Source of the DNA: Opitutales bacterium | Lineage (GTDB): Bacteria; Verrucomicrobiota; Verrucomicrobiia; Opitutales; UBA2987 | Reading direction: 5' to 3' | Length of the DNA: 17,740 nt | Assembly: GCA_021772555.1 (NCBI GenBank) | Contig: JAJFLT010000212.1 | Location: forward strand, 1-17,740 | Shown: positions 8,092-14,997 of the stretch, in pieces | Layout of the letters: the number at the start of each line of letters is the position of its first letter | Position numbering within the stretch: the stretch's first letter is position 1 | The notes under the pieces: generated by a model | Told to the model about the DNA's origin: nothing | Database searches by the model: none | Seen by the model: only the letters and a program-made list of their open reading frames with translations | Position numbers and translations under genes: made by a program

Positions 8092-10209
8092 ATGAATTTC
8101 AGCCAACAACTTCTGTCTGCTTTCGTTGCCGCCTTTTTGACTTTGGCGGGAGACGCCGTGGCTGCACCGGTCAGGGATCAGCACATCGAGGTTGAGCTGG
8201 TGGCGGAAACGGCTTCCATCCAACCGGGTCATCCTTTCACGGTTGCTTTGAGAATCCGTCATGATCCGCACTGGCACACCTATTGGGAAAATCCGGGCGA
8301 TGCCGGCCTCGCCACCACGCTCGACTGGGAACTGCCCGAAGGATTTTCGGCCGGTCCCATCCAGTGGCCCGCTCCCATCATTTTCAAACTGACAGGGTTG
8401 ACCAATTACGGCTACGAGGGAGAGGTATTTCTCCTGGTGGAGATAACACCGCCGGAAAGCCTGTCCACGGGCGCAAACATCACTTTGCGGGCCGGGACGA
8501 CTTTTCTTATGTGCGACGATGTCTGCATTCCCGGTAAGGCATCGCTCTCCCTCGCACTGCCCGTTTTGGCAGCACCTCCCCAATGGGATGAAAGGTGGCG
8601 GCCCGCCATTGAACGGACGCGGCAAGACCTGCCGCAACCTTTTCGTAAATGGGAAACAGCCGTTTATAGGGATGGAGACAAACTGAGCCTATCCTTAACA
8701 GCGCCGGATGATTTCGATCAGGATTTGCAGAAGGTTTATTTTTATTCCTCCGACGCCCAGGTGGATCCCAATGCAGAGCAAAAACTCACACGCCATGATC
8801 GGGGGCTCATCCTCGACTTGGTCCGTTCTACTTATGCTGAGGACAAACCCAGCGTGCCAGGAATCCTTGTTACCGAATCCGGCTGGGGTGAAGGAGAAAA
8901 CGGGACCAAAGCGGTTGTCATTAACGCCGATCTTCAAGATGGCTCGCCGCCGGGCGGTCAATTGTTTTCTAAGTCCACAATGGGACAAAATACAGGGTCT
9001 TCCAGTGAAATCCGGGGATTCCCATTTCTGCTCGGTTTGGCCTTTCTGGGAGGGCTCATCCTCAATTTAATGCCCTGCGTATTTCCCGTGCTTGGCTTAA
9101 AGATCATGAATTTCGTCAACCGGGCCGGTGAAGATAAAAGCAAAGTCGCCTGGCACGGGATCGTTTTTACGGGTGGCGTGCTGATTTCCTTTTGGATTCT
9201 TACCGGAGTTCTAGCCCTTATGAGGGCTGGTGGGCAGGAATTGGGTTGGGGGTTCCAGTTGCAGTCACCGGTTTTCATATTCGTCCTTATGATCATCCTG
9301 TTAATTTTTGCCCTCAATTTAAGTGGGCTCTTTGAGGTGGGCTGCTCTCTCTCCGGGGCGGGCGGAAGGCTGACTTCCCGCGGCGGTTGGGGCGGCTCTT
9401 TTTTCAGTGGAGTCCTCGCCACCGTGGTGGCAACTCCCTGCGCGGCGCCATTTCTGGCCCCGGCCCTGGGGGCGGCCTTAACCATCGAGACGGGCCGGGC
9501 TTTTTTTATTTTCACCTCCATCGGTCTTGGATTATCGATGCCTTACCTGGTTCTTTCGCTCTTTCCGGGCCTGGTCAAAACCCTTCCCAGGCCGGGACCG
9601 TGGATGGAAACTTTCCGCCAGGTGATGGCCTTTCCTCTCTATGGGGCCGCCGGTTACCTCCTTTGGGTGATGGCCGGGCAGGTAGATGAAGAGGGCCTGC
9701 TGGGGGCGATTTTTGCCCTCGTGGCAATCGCCATTGCGGGCTGGGTACTCGGCCGGTGGGTAAATTCAGAGCGAAAACCGGGAGTCGTTAACATAGCCCG
9801 GGTGGGAGCATCTATCCTGTTTCTTTCAGGCATTTATATGGGGTATCCGGTAGTTGGCCAATCCGGGATTGAATGGGAAGAATGGTCTCCCGAAAAAGTG
9901 ATGCAACTGAGAACCGAAGACCGTCCCGTTTATGTGGACTTTACAGCCCGTTGGTGCGCCACCTGCCAAACCAACAAAAAACTGGTTTTTTCCTCAAAGA
10001 AAGTATTGGAAGCTTTCAAGCAGAAAAAAGTTGTGCCCCTGAAGGCGGATTGGACCAATCAGGATGCACGCATCACCAAAGCATTGGCCCGCTTCAACCG
10101 GTCCGCCGTCCCCTTCAATATTCTCTATATTCCGGGAATCGAAGACCCCGTTATCCTGCCCGAGGTGCTCACTCCGGGAATCGTTCTGGAAACGCTCGAC
10201 AAAATCTGA
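8092..10209 (+). CDS. dsbD: Thiol:disulfide interchange protein, DsbD/ScsB type
   Basis: Inner-membrane reductant conduit of 705 residues that carries electrons from cytoplasmic thioredoxin to periplasmic thiols. A signal peptide (1-25) precedes an N-terminal DsbD-like immunoglobulin domain with the redox pair in FLMCDDVCIPG (Cys141, Cys145). The central membrane domain (about 308-590, eight or so helices) carries the two conserved intramembrane cysteines, Cys329 in LMPCVFPVLGLK and Cys450 in VVATPCAAPFLAP. The C-terminal thioredoxin-like domain has ARWCATCQTNK (Cys622, Cys625) and a cis-Pro in SAVPF (Pro674). All six cysteines expected for electron transfer are present, so it should be functional. 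The long N-terminal domain resembles ScsB and similar 700-residue forms more than classical 560-residue DsbD. It follows a lipoprotein gene and ends 9 bp before the convergent ArsR gene. No Shine-Dalgarno is seen. Confidence 0.95.
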   Translation: MNFSQQLLSAFVAAFLTLAGDAVAAPVRDQHIEVELVAETASIQPGHPFTVALRIRHDPHWHTYWENPGDAGLATTLDWELPEGFSAGPIQWPAPIIFKLTGLTNYGYEGEVFLLVEITPPESLSTGANITLRAGTTFLMCDDVCIPGKASLSLALPVLAAPPQWDERWRPAIERTRQDLPQPFRKWETAVYRDGDKLSLSLTAPDDFDQDLQKVYFYSSDAQVDPNAEQKLTRHDRGLILDLVRSTYAEDKPSVPGILVTESGWGEGENGTKAVVINADLQDGSPPGGQLFSKSTMGQNTGSSSEIRGFPFLLGLAFLGGLILNLMPCVFPVLGLKIMNFVNRAGEDKSKVAWHGIVFTGGVLISFWILTGVLALMRAGGQELGWGFQLQSPVFIFVLMIILLIFALNLSGLFEVGCSLSGAGGRLTSRGGWGGSFFSGVLATVVATPCAAPFLAPALGAALTIETGRAFFIFTSIGLGLSMPYLVLSLFPGLVKTLPRPGPWMETFRQVMAFPLYGAAGYLLWVMAGQVDEEGLLGAIFALVAIAIAGWVLGRWVNSERKPGVVNIARVGASILFLSGIYMGYPVVGQSGIEWEEWSPEKVMQLRTEDRPVYVDFTARWCATCQTNKKLVFSSKKVLEAFKQKKVVPLKADWTNQDARITKALARFNRSAVPFNILYIPGIEDPVILPEVLTPGIVLETLDKI

Positions 10210-10218
10210 GCGCTTTCG

Positions 10219-10569
10219 CTATTCATGCCTCATTTGTAATTTGTGGTCTCCGGGCACCGTCCGTTTGGATGGATGCAAAGTTTCCCGGAAGACCCCACAA
10301 AAGGATTCAAGGCTTTCCTGTTGGAGGGAATACCAACTGATGGCGCCATCAAATCGATGTTTAACCAACCCTGCCTCTCTTAATTCTTTGAGGTGCCTGG
10401 AAACTGTCGGCTGTTTTAAAGGAAGTGACCTTACGATATCTCCGCAAGTGGCCTCTCCATGTTCCAGCAAATAAGAGACAATTGAAATACGGGCAGGATG
10501 GGCCAGGGCTTTGGCAAAGTTTGCCAAGGCAACACAACGTGGCGGAAACTCCTCGGTTCTTACACGCAT
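10219..10569 (-). CDS. ArsR/SmtB-family transcriptional regulator
   Basis: Winged-helix repressor of 116 residues. The domain spans about 14-95: ANFAKALAHPARISIVSYLL, then GEATCGDIVRSLPLKQPTVSRHLKELREAGLV (recognition helix) and the wing HRFDGAISWYSL. Cys42 sits near the alpha3 metal-site position, but there is no CxC or histidine-rich tail, so metal sensing cannot be claimed; many such proteins sense redox state, other ligands or nothing known. It lies 63 bp downstream of tonB on the same strand and is convergent with dsbD, so it may be cotranscribed with tonB. The 60 bp upstream are AT-rich and could hold its own promoter. The start is taken at the ATG at 10569, with no clear ribosome-binding site. 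Confidence 0.92.
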   Translation of the reverse strand: MRVRTEEFPPRCVALANFAKALAHPARISIVSYLLEHGEATCGDIVRSLPLKQPTVSRHLKELREAGLVKHRFDGAISWYSLQQESLESFCGVFRETLHPSKRTVPGDHKLQMRHE

Positions 10570-10632
10570 GGCTTTAATATAAAGGTATTACTATTTAAGA
10601 CCGTTAAATCTTTTGCGCCTGAGTCCTTATCT

Positions 10633-11556
10633 TCAAGTGGCTGTCACTGAGAAAACTATTGGAAGATTTGCCCGCACCGCTACGGCTTCTCCATTCTTCA
10701 TGCCGGGCTCGAATTTCCATAACATGGCCGCTTTGACGGCCGCTTCATCGAACTCAAAATTGGTTGATGACTGGACTTTTGCCCTGATGACATTTCCCCG
10801 CTGGTCGATCAAGATCAGCAACTCGACTTTGCCTTCGATTTTCTTTGCTCTGAGCGCCATTGGATAAAGGGGTGCAACTCTGACAAATGCTCTGGGCGGC
10901 TGATCGAGATCTCGAATTTCAAAGATCTGCATCTCATCTTCAATATTAATAACATTGGCAAAATTGCCGATGAGAGCCGAACCGATTCCCAAAGCATCAC
11001 CCACGCCCGGGTTGAGGGCAAATTCGAGTTGGTTGAGGTTGATCAGCTCCGCTTCCTGAACCAATTCCGGGGTCTCATTTTTCAGTTCCTCCTCTTTGTC
11101 CTGCGGGGGCGGTTCCGGCGGCAGTGAATCCGGTGGAGGCATTGAGAATTCGTTCATGCCAACCTCCTGTTGATTGATAGTTCTACTGGATAAAAACTGC
11201 GTAATGGGCATAAGGAGAAAAGTGAGCCCGACCATCGACAATGCTCCCAATAATGAAGGACCCGGAGCGCGATTAATTTGTGGTGCCTGGTAGGAGCGTT
11301 GGATGCGTTTTTCTTCAATCCTCTTGCCTGGCAGCGTCGACACCTCTCCACCGTGATTTTGAGAATGCTCAAGTTCTCTACCGTTTAGCGAGAGGCATTC
11401 GAAATCACCATTCCCGTTGCATACGCCGTCACGATCCAATGACCCCAGCCTATCTGCCTGTTTCTCGCTACTGCGGTGGTTACAGGCAAGCTGCCTGTCT
11501 GGGGTATCGTTGAGGGAATTATTATTTTGCGGAATGTAATCTTTTTTAATGTGCAT
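10633..11556 (-). CDS. tonB: TonB-family energy transducer with long N-terminal extension
   Basis: Protein of 307 residues from the ATG at 11556, chosen because AGGAG lies 6 nt upstream; an in-frame upstream ATG at 11619 falls in the promoter and is rejected. Order: a polar N-terminal stretch of about 100 residues, a single transmembrane helix (about 100-123, PSLLGALSMVGLTFLLMPIT), a Pro-rich segment (MPPPDSLPPEPPPQDKEEE), a linker, and the TonB C-terminal domain (about 224-307). The last contains VRVAPLYPMALRAKKIEGKV, LILIDQRGNV and FDEAAVKAAMLWKFEPG. TonB passes proton-motive energy from ExbB/ExbD to outer-membrane receptors; neither exbBD nor a receptor gene is in the window. Ordinary TonB proteins have only a short cytoplasmic tail, so the extension, with DRDGVCNGNGDFEC near 43-56, is unusual. 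Confidence 0.92.
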   Translation of the reverse strand: MHIKKDYIPQNNNSLNDTPDRQLACNHRSSEKQADRLGSLDRDGVCNGNGDFECLSLNGRELEHSQNHGGEVSTLPGKRIEEKRIQRSYQAPQINRAPGPSLLGALSMVGLTFLLMPITQFLSSRTINQQEVGMNEFSMPPPDSLPPEPPPQDKEEELKNETPELVQEAELINLNQLEFALNPGVGDALGIGSALIGNFANVINIEDEMQIFEIRDLDQPPRAFVRVAPLYPMALRAKKIEGKVELLILIDQRGNVIRAKVQSSTNFEFDEAAVKAAMLWKFEPGMKNGEAVAVRANLPIVFSVTAT

Positions 11557-11562
11557 TTCGAT

Positions 11563-11567
11563 CTCCT
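11563..11567 (-). promoter_or_regulatory. Ribosome-binding site of tonB
   Basis: Reads AGGAG within GAGAGGAG on the minus strand, 6 nt before the ATG at 11556. It is one of the best Shine-Dalgarno matches in the window and fixes the tonB start. Confidence 0.75.
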
Positions 11568-11590
11568 CTCTTATTGAAGATTCTAAATAT

Positions 11591-11619
11591 ACTATAAACC
11601 AAACCTGCCAGATGATCAA
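11591..11619 (-). promoter_or_regulatory. Promoter of tonB (sigma-70 type)
   Basis: On the minus strand TTGATC (11614-11619) and TATAGT (11591-11596) are separated by exactly 17 bp, giving four of six and five of six matches to the -35 and -10 consensus. Transcription would start near 11584, leaving a leader of about 28 nt that contains the Shine-Dalgarno. The region is shared with the divergent DUF4336 gene. Confidence 0.6.
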
Positions 11620-11745
11620 ATGTCCTAATGATATTACGGAGTATTATAAGTAAAACTGATTATCCTGGAGAGTTTTTGTGGTTGAAACAATTATCAGCCA
11701 TCTCAGGGTATTGCCAAAGACCCGTTGTTAACTCATAAATATCCT

Positions 11746-12432
11746 ATGTTTGAAAAACTGGCGGACGGGATTTGGGAATACGATGAACCTTTGAAGCTGG
11801 CCGGCATCCTTATCGGCCATCGTATGACGGTTATCCGGCTGCCCGGGGGAGGACTTTGGGTACATTCGCCGGCCGATCTGACTCCAGAAATCCGCCAATG
11901 GATCGAGGCGACGGGCGACGTAGCCCATGTGGTGGCTCCGAACTGCGTCCACGACCTTTACCTGGAAGAATACCGCAAAGCTTATCCCGAGGCGGTCTTT
12001 CACGGCGCCCCAGGGTTGGCCAAACTATGCCCCAATGTGGAATTCAACTCCGTCATCGGTGGACAAATGCCGGAAGATTGCCGGGATGTATTCACCCAGC
12101 AACGCATCGGCGGTATGCCCAGAATTAACGAGATCGTCTATTTACACATACCCAGCCGGACTTTGATCGTCACCGACCTGGTGTTCAACATATTGCACCG
12201 CGATCGATTATTTGACCGGTTTGTATTCAGGATTAATGGAAACGCCTATGGCCGCCTGGCTCCTTCCGGCCTTTTCAGGTTGGTTATCAAAGATAAAGAG
12301 GCGTTTCGCCGTTCGATCCGGAAAATACTGACATGGGATTTTGAGCGAATCATTATGGGCCACGGCGAAGTTGTTCATGGAAACGGCCGGGAGAAACTGG
12401 AAATGGCCATTGATTCCACGGTCGGGCTTTAG
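11746..12432 (+). CDS. DUF4336 protein (metallo-beta-lactamase-like fold)
   Basis: Protein of 228 residues from the ATG at 11746. It matches the DUF4336 pattern: RMTVIRLPGGGLWVHSPADL, then VAHVVAPNCVHDLYLEEYRKAYPEA, a GAPGL turn, IPSRTLIVTDLVFNI, and a late IIMGHGEVVHGNG. The fold is that of metallo-beta-lactamases, but the usual HxHxDH metal motif is absent. Its position is taken by PNxxH, and the later Asp (VTDL) and His (MGHG) remain, so a metal site may be altered or lost. No function is established for the family. The frame extends to a TTG at 11725 without a ribosome-binding site, so the ATG is preferred. It is divergent from tonB and convergent with the MATE gene, 41 bp apart. Confidence 0.85.
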   Translation: MFEKLADGIWEYDEPLKLAGILIGHRMTVIRLPGGGLWVHSPADLTPEIRQWIEATGDVAHVVAPNCVHDLYLEEYRKAYPEAVFHGAPGLAKLCPNVEFNSVIGGQMPEDCRDVFTQQRIGGMPRINEIVYLHIPSRTLIVTDLVFNILHRDRLFDRFVFRINGNAYGRLAPSGLFRLVIKDKEAFRRSIRKILTWDFERIIMGHGEVVHGNGREKLEMAIDSTVGL

Positions 12433-12473
12433 ACGCCCTCTTAGAGGCCTGACGCTCCATCCATGCCAATTAT

Positions 12474-13838
12474 TCAGCTTGTCGGAACAACGGCACGGTC
12501 GGTTCGGGTAATGATGTGAAAACGCGACGACAACACCACAGATGCGATGCCCAGGCCAATCAATAAGCCCAGCCAGACGCCCACGCCCTGCAAATCAGCC
12601 GTAAATGCCAGACCATAGCTGAGGGGAAGGGCAAATACCCAGTAGCAGATAAAAACCAGGATGGTTGGAACCTTGACATCGGCAATTCCCCGCAACGCCC
12701 CCATACTGGCAACCTGCAATCCGTCGAAGACCTGAAACAAAGAGGCCACGACCAGAAATTGAGCCGTTAAAATAACAACCTCCGGCGCTTCCGGGGCATT
12801 ATTGTCGAGAAAGAACCATGGCAACTGGTGCCGGATAAGAAATATGGTGGCCGCAGTGCAACTCATGAACCCGACGACAAAGAAAAAGCTGCTGAACCCG
12901 ATCCGCCGAATGGCGGGCCGGTCTTCCCTCCCGGCGGCTTGGCCGACGCGGATGGCCACCGCAAAGGAGGTCCCCAGCGGGATCATGAAAGTCATGGCCG
13001 CGATATTGATAGCGATCTGGTGGGCAGCCAGCGAGTTCGTCCCGATCCAGCCCATGAGAATGGCCGCCACCGTGAAGCTGCCGGCTTCAAAGAGAAGTTG
13101 AAACCCGGTCGGAACACCGATGGACAGCAATTGGCCAAACAATTTCCGGCTGCAATGGAATATATTGAAAAGAGAACGGCTGATATCATAACGCGATGAT
13201 CCGATGACTACCGCCGCCATGACCACCATCATAAAAGCCCTCGCCAGCATGGTCGCCAACCCGGCGCCAGCCGCCCCATAGGCAGGCATGCCCAGTTTTC
13301 CAAAAATAAGAATCCAGTTGAGAAAGATATTGAGAAAAAAACCGGCGGCCAAAATGGCAAACGGCATCCAGGGGCGGTTGAGGGCCTCGGAATAAGTTCT
13401 CAGGCATTGGTAAACAAGGGTGGGAATCAGGGACCAGGCCAGAAAAACTACATAAAGTTTGGAAGTTTCCACCACATCTTCCGGCTGCCCAAAATAATGC
13501 AGAAAACCGATATTTGTGTGCATTAAGACCGCCACAGCCAAGGCATACAAAAAGGTGATCACTATGCCGTGCTTGAGGACTTCTCCACTGCGATCATAAT
13601 TTTTGGCCCCATAAGACTGGGCCACCAAAACCGACACGGCAGAGGCCAACCCATACCCAATAATGAGAAATATGCCCACGATATTGCCCCCGAAAGCGAT
13701 GGCCGCCAACGGCACAACGCCGACCTGTCCCACCATGGCCGCGTCAATCAGGTGCAAACCCATCTGCCCCAACTGCCCCATAATCATAGGAATCGCCAGG
13801 GCAAGCGTTTTACGAATCTCCGTCCAAAAGGGGTTCAT
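12474..13838 (-). CDS. MATE-family multidrug exporter (NorM type)
   Basis: Cation-coupled exporter of 454 residues, the normal length for the family, with twelve predicted helices in two six-helix halves. The N-terminal half has ALAIPMIMGQLGQMGLHLIDAAMVGQVG and the loop VLVAQSYGAKNYDRSGEVLKHG. The second half repeats the pattern with FQLLFEAGSFTVAAILMGWIGTNSLAAHQIAINIAAMTFMIPLG and VAIRVGQAAGREDRPAIRR. Such proteins exchange Na+ or H+ for cationic drugs and metabolites. The ATG at 13838 has no Shine-Dalgarno. The gene stands alone on the minus strand, convergent with DUF4336, with no regulator nearby. Family call is certain, substrate unknown. Confidence 0.95.
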   Translation of the reverse strand: MNPFWTEIRKTLALAIPMIMGQLGQMGLHLIDAAMVGQVGVVPLAAIAFGGNIVGIFLIIGYGLASAVSVLVAQSYGAKNYDRSGEVLKHGIVITFLYALAVAVLMHTNIGFLHYFGQPEDVVETSKLYVVFLAWSLIPTLVYQCLRTYSEALNRPWMPFAILAAGFFLNIFLNWILIFGKLGMPAYGAAGAGLATMLARAFMMVVMAAVVIGSSRYDISRSLFNIFHCSRKLFGQLLSIGVPTGFQLLFEAGSFTVAAILMGWIGTNSLAAHQIAINIAAMTFMIPLGTSFAVAIRVGQAAGREDRPAIRRIGFSSFFFVVGFMSCTAATIFLIRHQLPWFFLDNNAPEAPEVVILTAQFLVVASLFQVFDGLQVASMGALRGIADVKVPTILVFICYWVFALPLSYGLAFTADLQGVGVWLGLLIGLGIASVVLSSRFHIITRTDRAVVPTS

Positions 13839-14150
13839 GATGGTTGATATTTACAAATTGGTAATGACGATAGCGTGGGTGTGTGTTCGACCGCGAATCG
13901 CATAGAATCATCCGTTTTTCAAAAAAACGCGAGTCCACGGTAGTTCGGAAATCCGTGTTATTCCGTTATCGAAAAATGGATGCCGAGGCAGACGGCAAAC
14001 CGAGGGAGACTGCGATGTTTACGGCGCGGTTTATGCAAATCAAGTAGAATTTCTAAAATAACGATGGAACGAAATCAAATTCAGCTTTTCAATCTTAATA
14101 TCCGACTGAAGCGGCCTGCAGTTCTACCAAACCTCAAAAATATTTCAAAA
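13839..14150. other. Intergenic region between the MATE gene and the exported orphan
   Basis: About 310 bp without a convincing gene. It must hold divergent promoters, but none stands out. Two weak hairpins are visible: CGTTTTT/AAAAACG around 13913-13929, and CACGG/CCGTG around 13936-13957. The downstream reading frame is open back to 13980, but that part is rich in Arg and Ser, lacks a ribosome-binding site and precedes a proper signal peptide, so it is treated as non-coding. Confidence 0.5.
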
Positions 14151-14876
14151 ATGCTTACCCTTGATTTTTCCAAACAGCGTAAACTGGCGGTTTGTATTCT
14201 TTGCTTACTGGCATCATTGAGCTTATTGGCCGGAGAAAACAGCGATCCTGAGGCTGTCAAAAAAGTCGACCTCATGTTGGAGGCCATGGGCGGCAAACAG
14301 AATTGGGCCGCTTTAAAGTCTGTTTATATTCGTGCCAAGCACACCGAACCGCAGCTTGAGTTGCCTTATATCAACGAAATCTGGCACTCGATGACCGACC
14401 TGAAGCTCAAAATTATGCAGACTGATACAGCCGGCCGAATGCAGGTACGTGTCCTCCTAGTCGATCACGGCTGGGCCAATCGCAAGGGTGCCATCAGTGA
14501 CCTGAAGGAGGAGGAGATCGAATATTGGCGTTCCTGGTCGGGAAAAAATGTTTACAAAATCATACACCGGCTAGCTGCGGGGGACGATGGTTTGGTTGTT
14601 AAAACGGGACCGGAAAATCGCCTCGAAGTATATGATCGCGACGGGAACTTTGTCCTTTGGTTCAGACTGGATGATGAGAACCGTCCGCGCTGGTTTGGCC
14701 CGGAAACTGATAGCGGCACGACATTTACCGGTTGGGATATCACCGACGGGATCGTTCGGCCAAAGGGCGGCGCGCCCGACGATGGATCGTTTCAGTACAA
14801 TATGCTCATTTGGCAACCCTCCAGGGAACCGATCGCCATCGACTTATCCAGACCCGTTTCGGAATCGGAAAAATAA
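14151..14876 (+). CDS. Exported protein of unknown function (LolA/LolB-like fold suspected)
   Basis: Protein of 241 residues from the ATG at 14151. This start is chosen because it places a clean signal peptide at the N-terminus: basic FSKQRK, then LAVCILCLLASLSLLAG, cleavage probably just before ENSDPEAV. The mature part begins VKKVDLMLEAMGGKQNWAAL, an opening typical of periplasmic proteins annotated as outer-membrane lipoprotein-sorting-like. It continues with strand-rich sequence containing LVDHGWANRKGAISDLKEEE, YDRDGNFVLWFRLDD and TGWDITDGIVRPKGG. No catalytic motif is evident. The beta-rich pattern and opening helix suggest a LolA/LolB-type fold, by eye only. It is followed 121 bp later by an exported 5'-nucleotidase on the same strand, which may be coincidental. 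Confidence 0.75.
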   Translation: MLTLDFSKQRKLAVCILCLLASLSLLAGENSDPEAVKKVDLMLEAMGGKQNWAALKSVYIRAKHTEPQLELPYINEIWHSMTDLKLKIMQTDTAGRMQVRVLLVDHGWANRKGAISDLKEEEIEYWRSWSGKNVYKIIHRLAAGDDGLVVKTGPENRLEVYDRDGNFVLWFRLDDENRPRWFGPETDSGTTFTGWDITDGIVRPKGGAPDDGSFQYNMLIWQPSREPIAIDLSRPVSESEK

Positions 14877-14997
14877 CAGGTAGTTCGGTCTCCAATCGGG
14901 ACTTGCTGGAATCGAAATAAGTCGCCGGGGTAATTCCCTGCGCCGGGAAAGATTTGTCTTTTCAATCATACCCTCCCCGATTGTAGTTAAACCAGAC

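Noticed and set aside
10570..10600. AT-rich segment before the ArsR gene as an ArsR operator.
   Set aside because: Only a short AATA/TATT symmetry is visible, which is expected by chance in such AT-rich DNA.
11557..11619. Upstream ATG extending tonB by 21 residues.
   Set aside because: It overlaps the -35/-10 elements of the tonB promoter, whereas the ATG at 11556 has a well-spaced AGGAG.
11725..11745. TTG start adding seven residues to the DUF4336 protein.
   Set aside because: No ribosome-binding site is present, and the family begins close to the ATG at 11746.
12436..12446. CCTCT-T-AGAGG palindrome between the DUF4336 and MATE stops as a bidirectional terminator.
   Set aside because: The one-base centre cannot form a hairpin loop without losing most pairs, and there is no T-run on either strand.
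13980..14150. N-terminal extension of the exported orphan by 57 codons.
   Set aside because: It would put a basic stretch before a good signal peptide and no ribosome-binding site supports the upstream start.
13936..14889. Shared GGTAGTTCGG at about 13939 and 14879 flanking the exported orphan, as possible direct repeats of a mobile element.
   Set aside because: Only ten bases match, with no inverted ends, transposase or target duplication.
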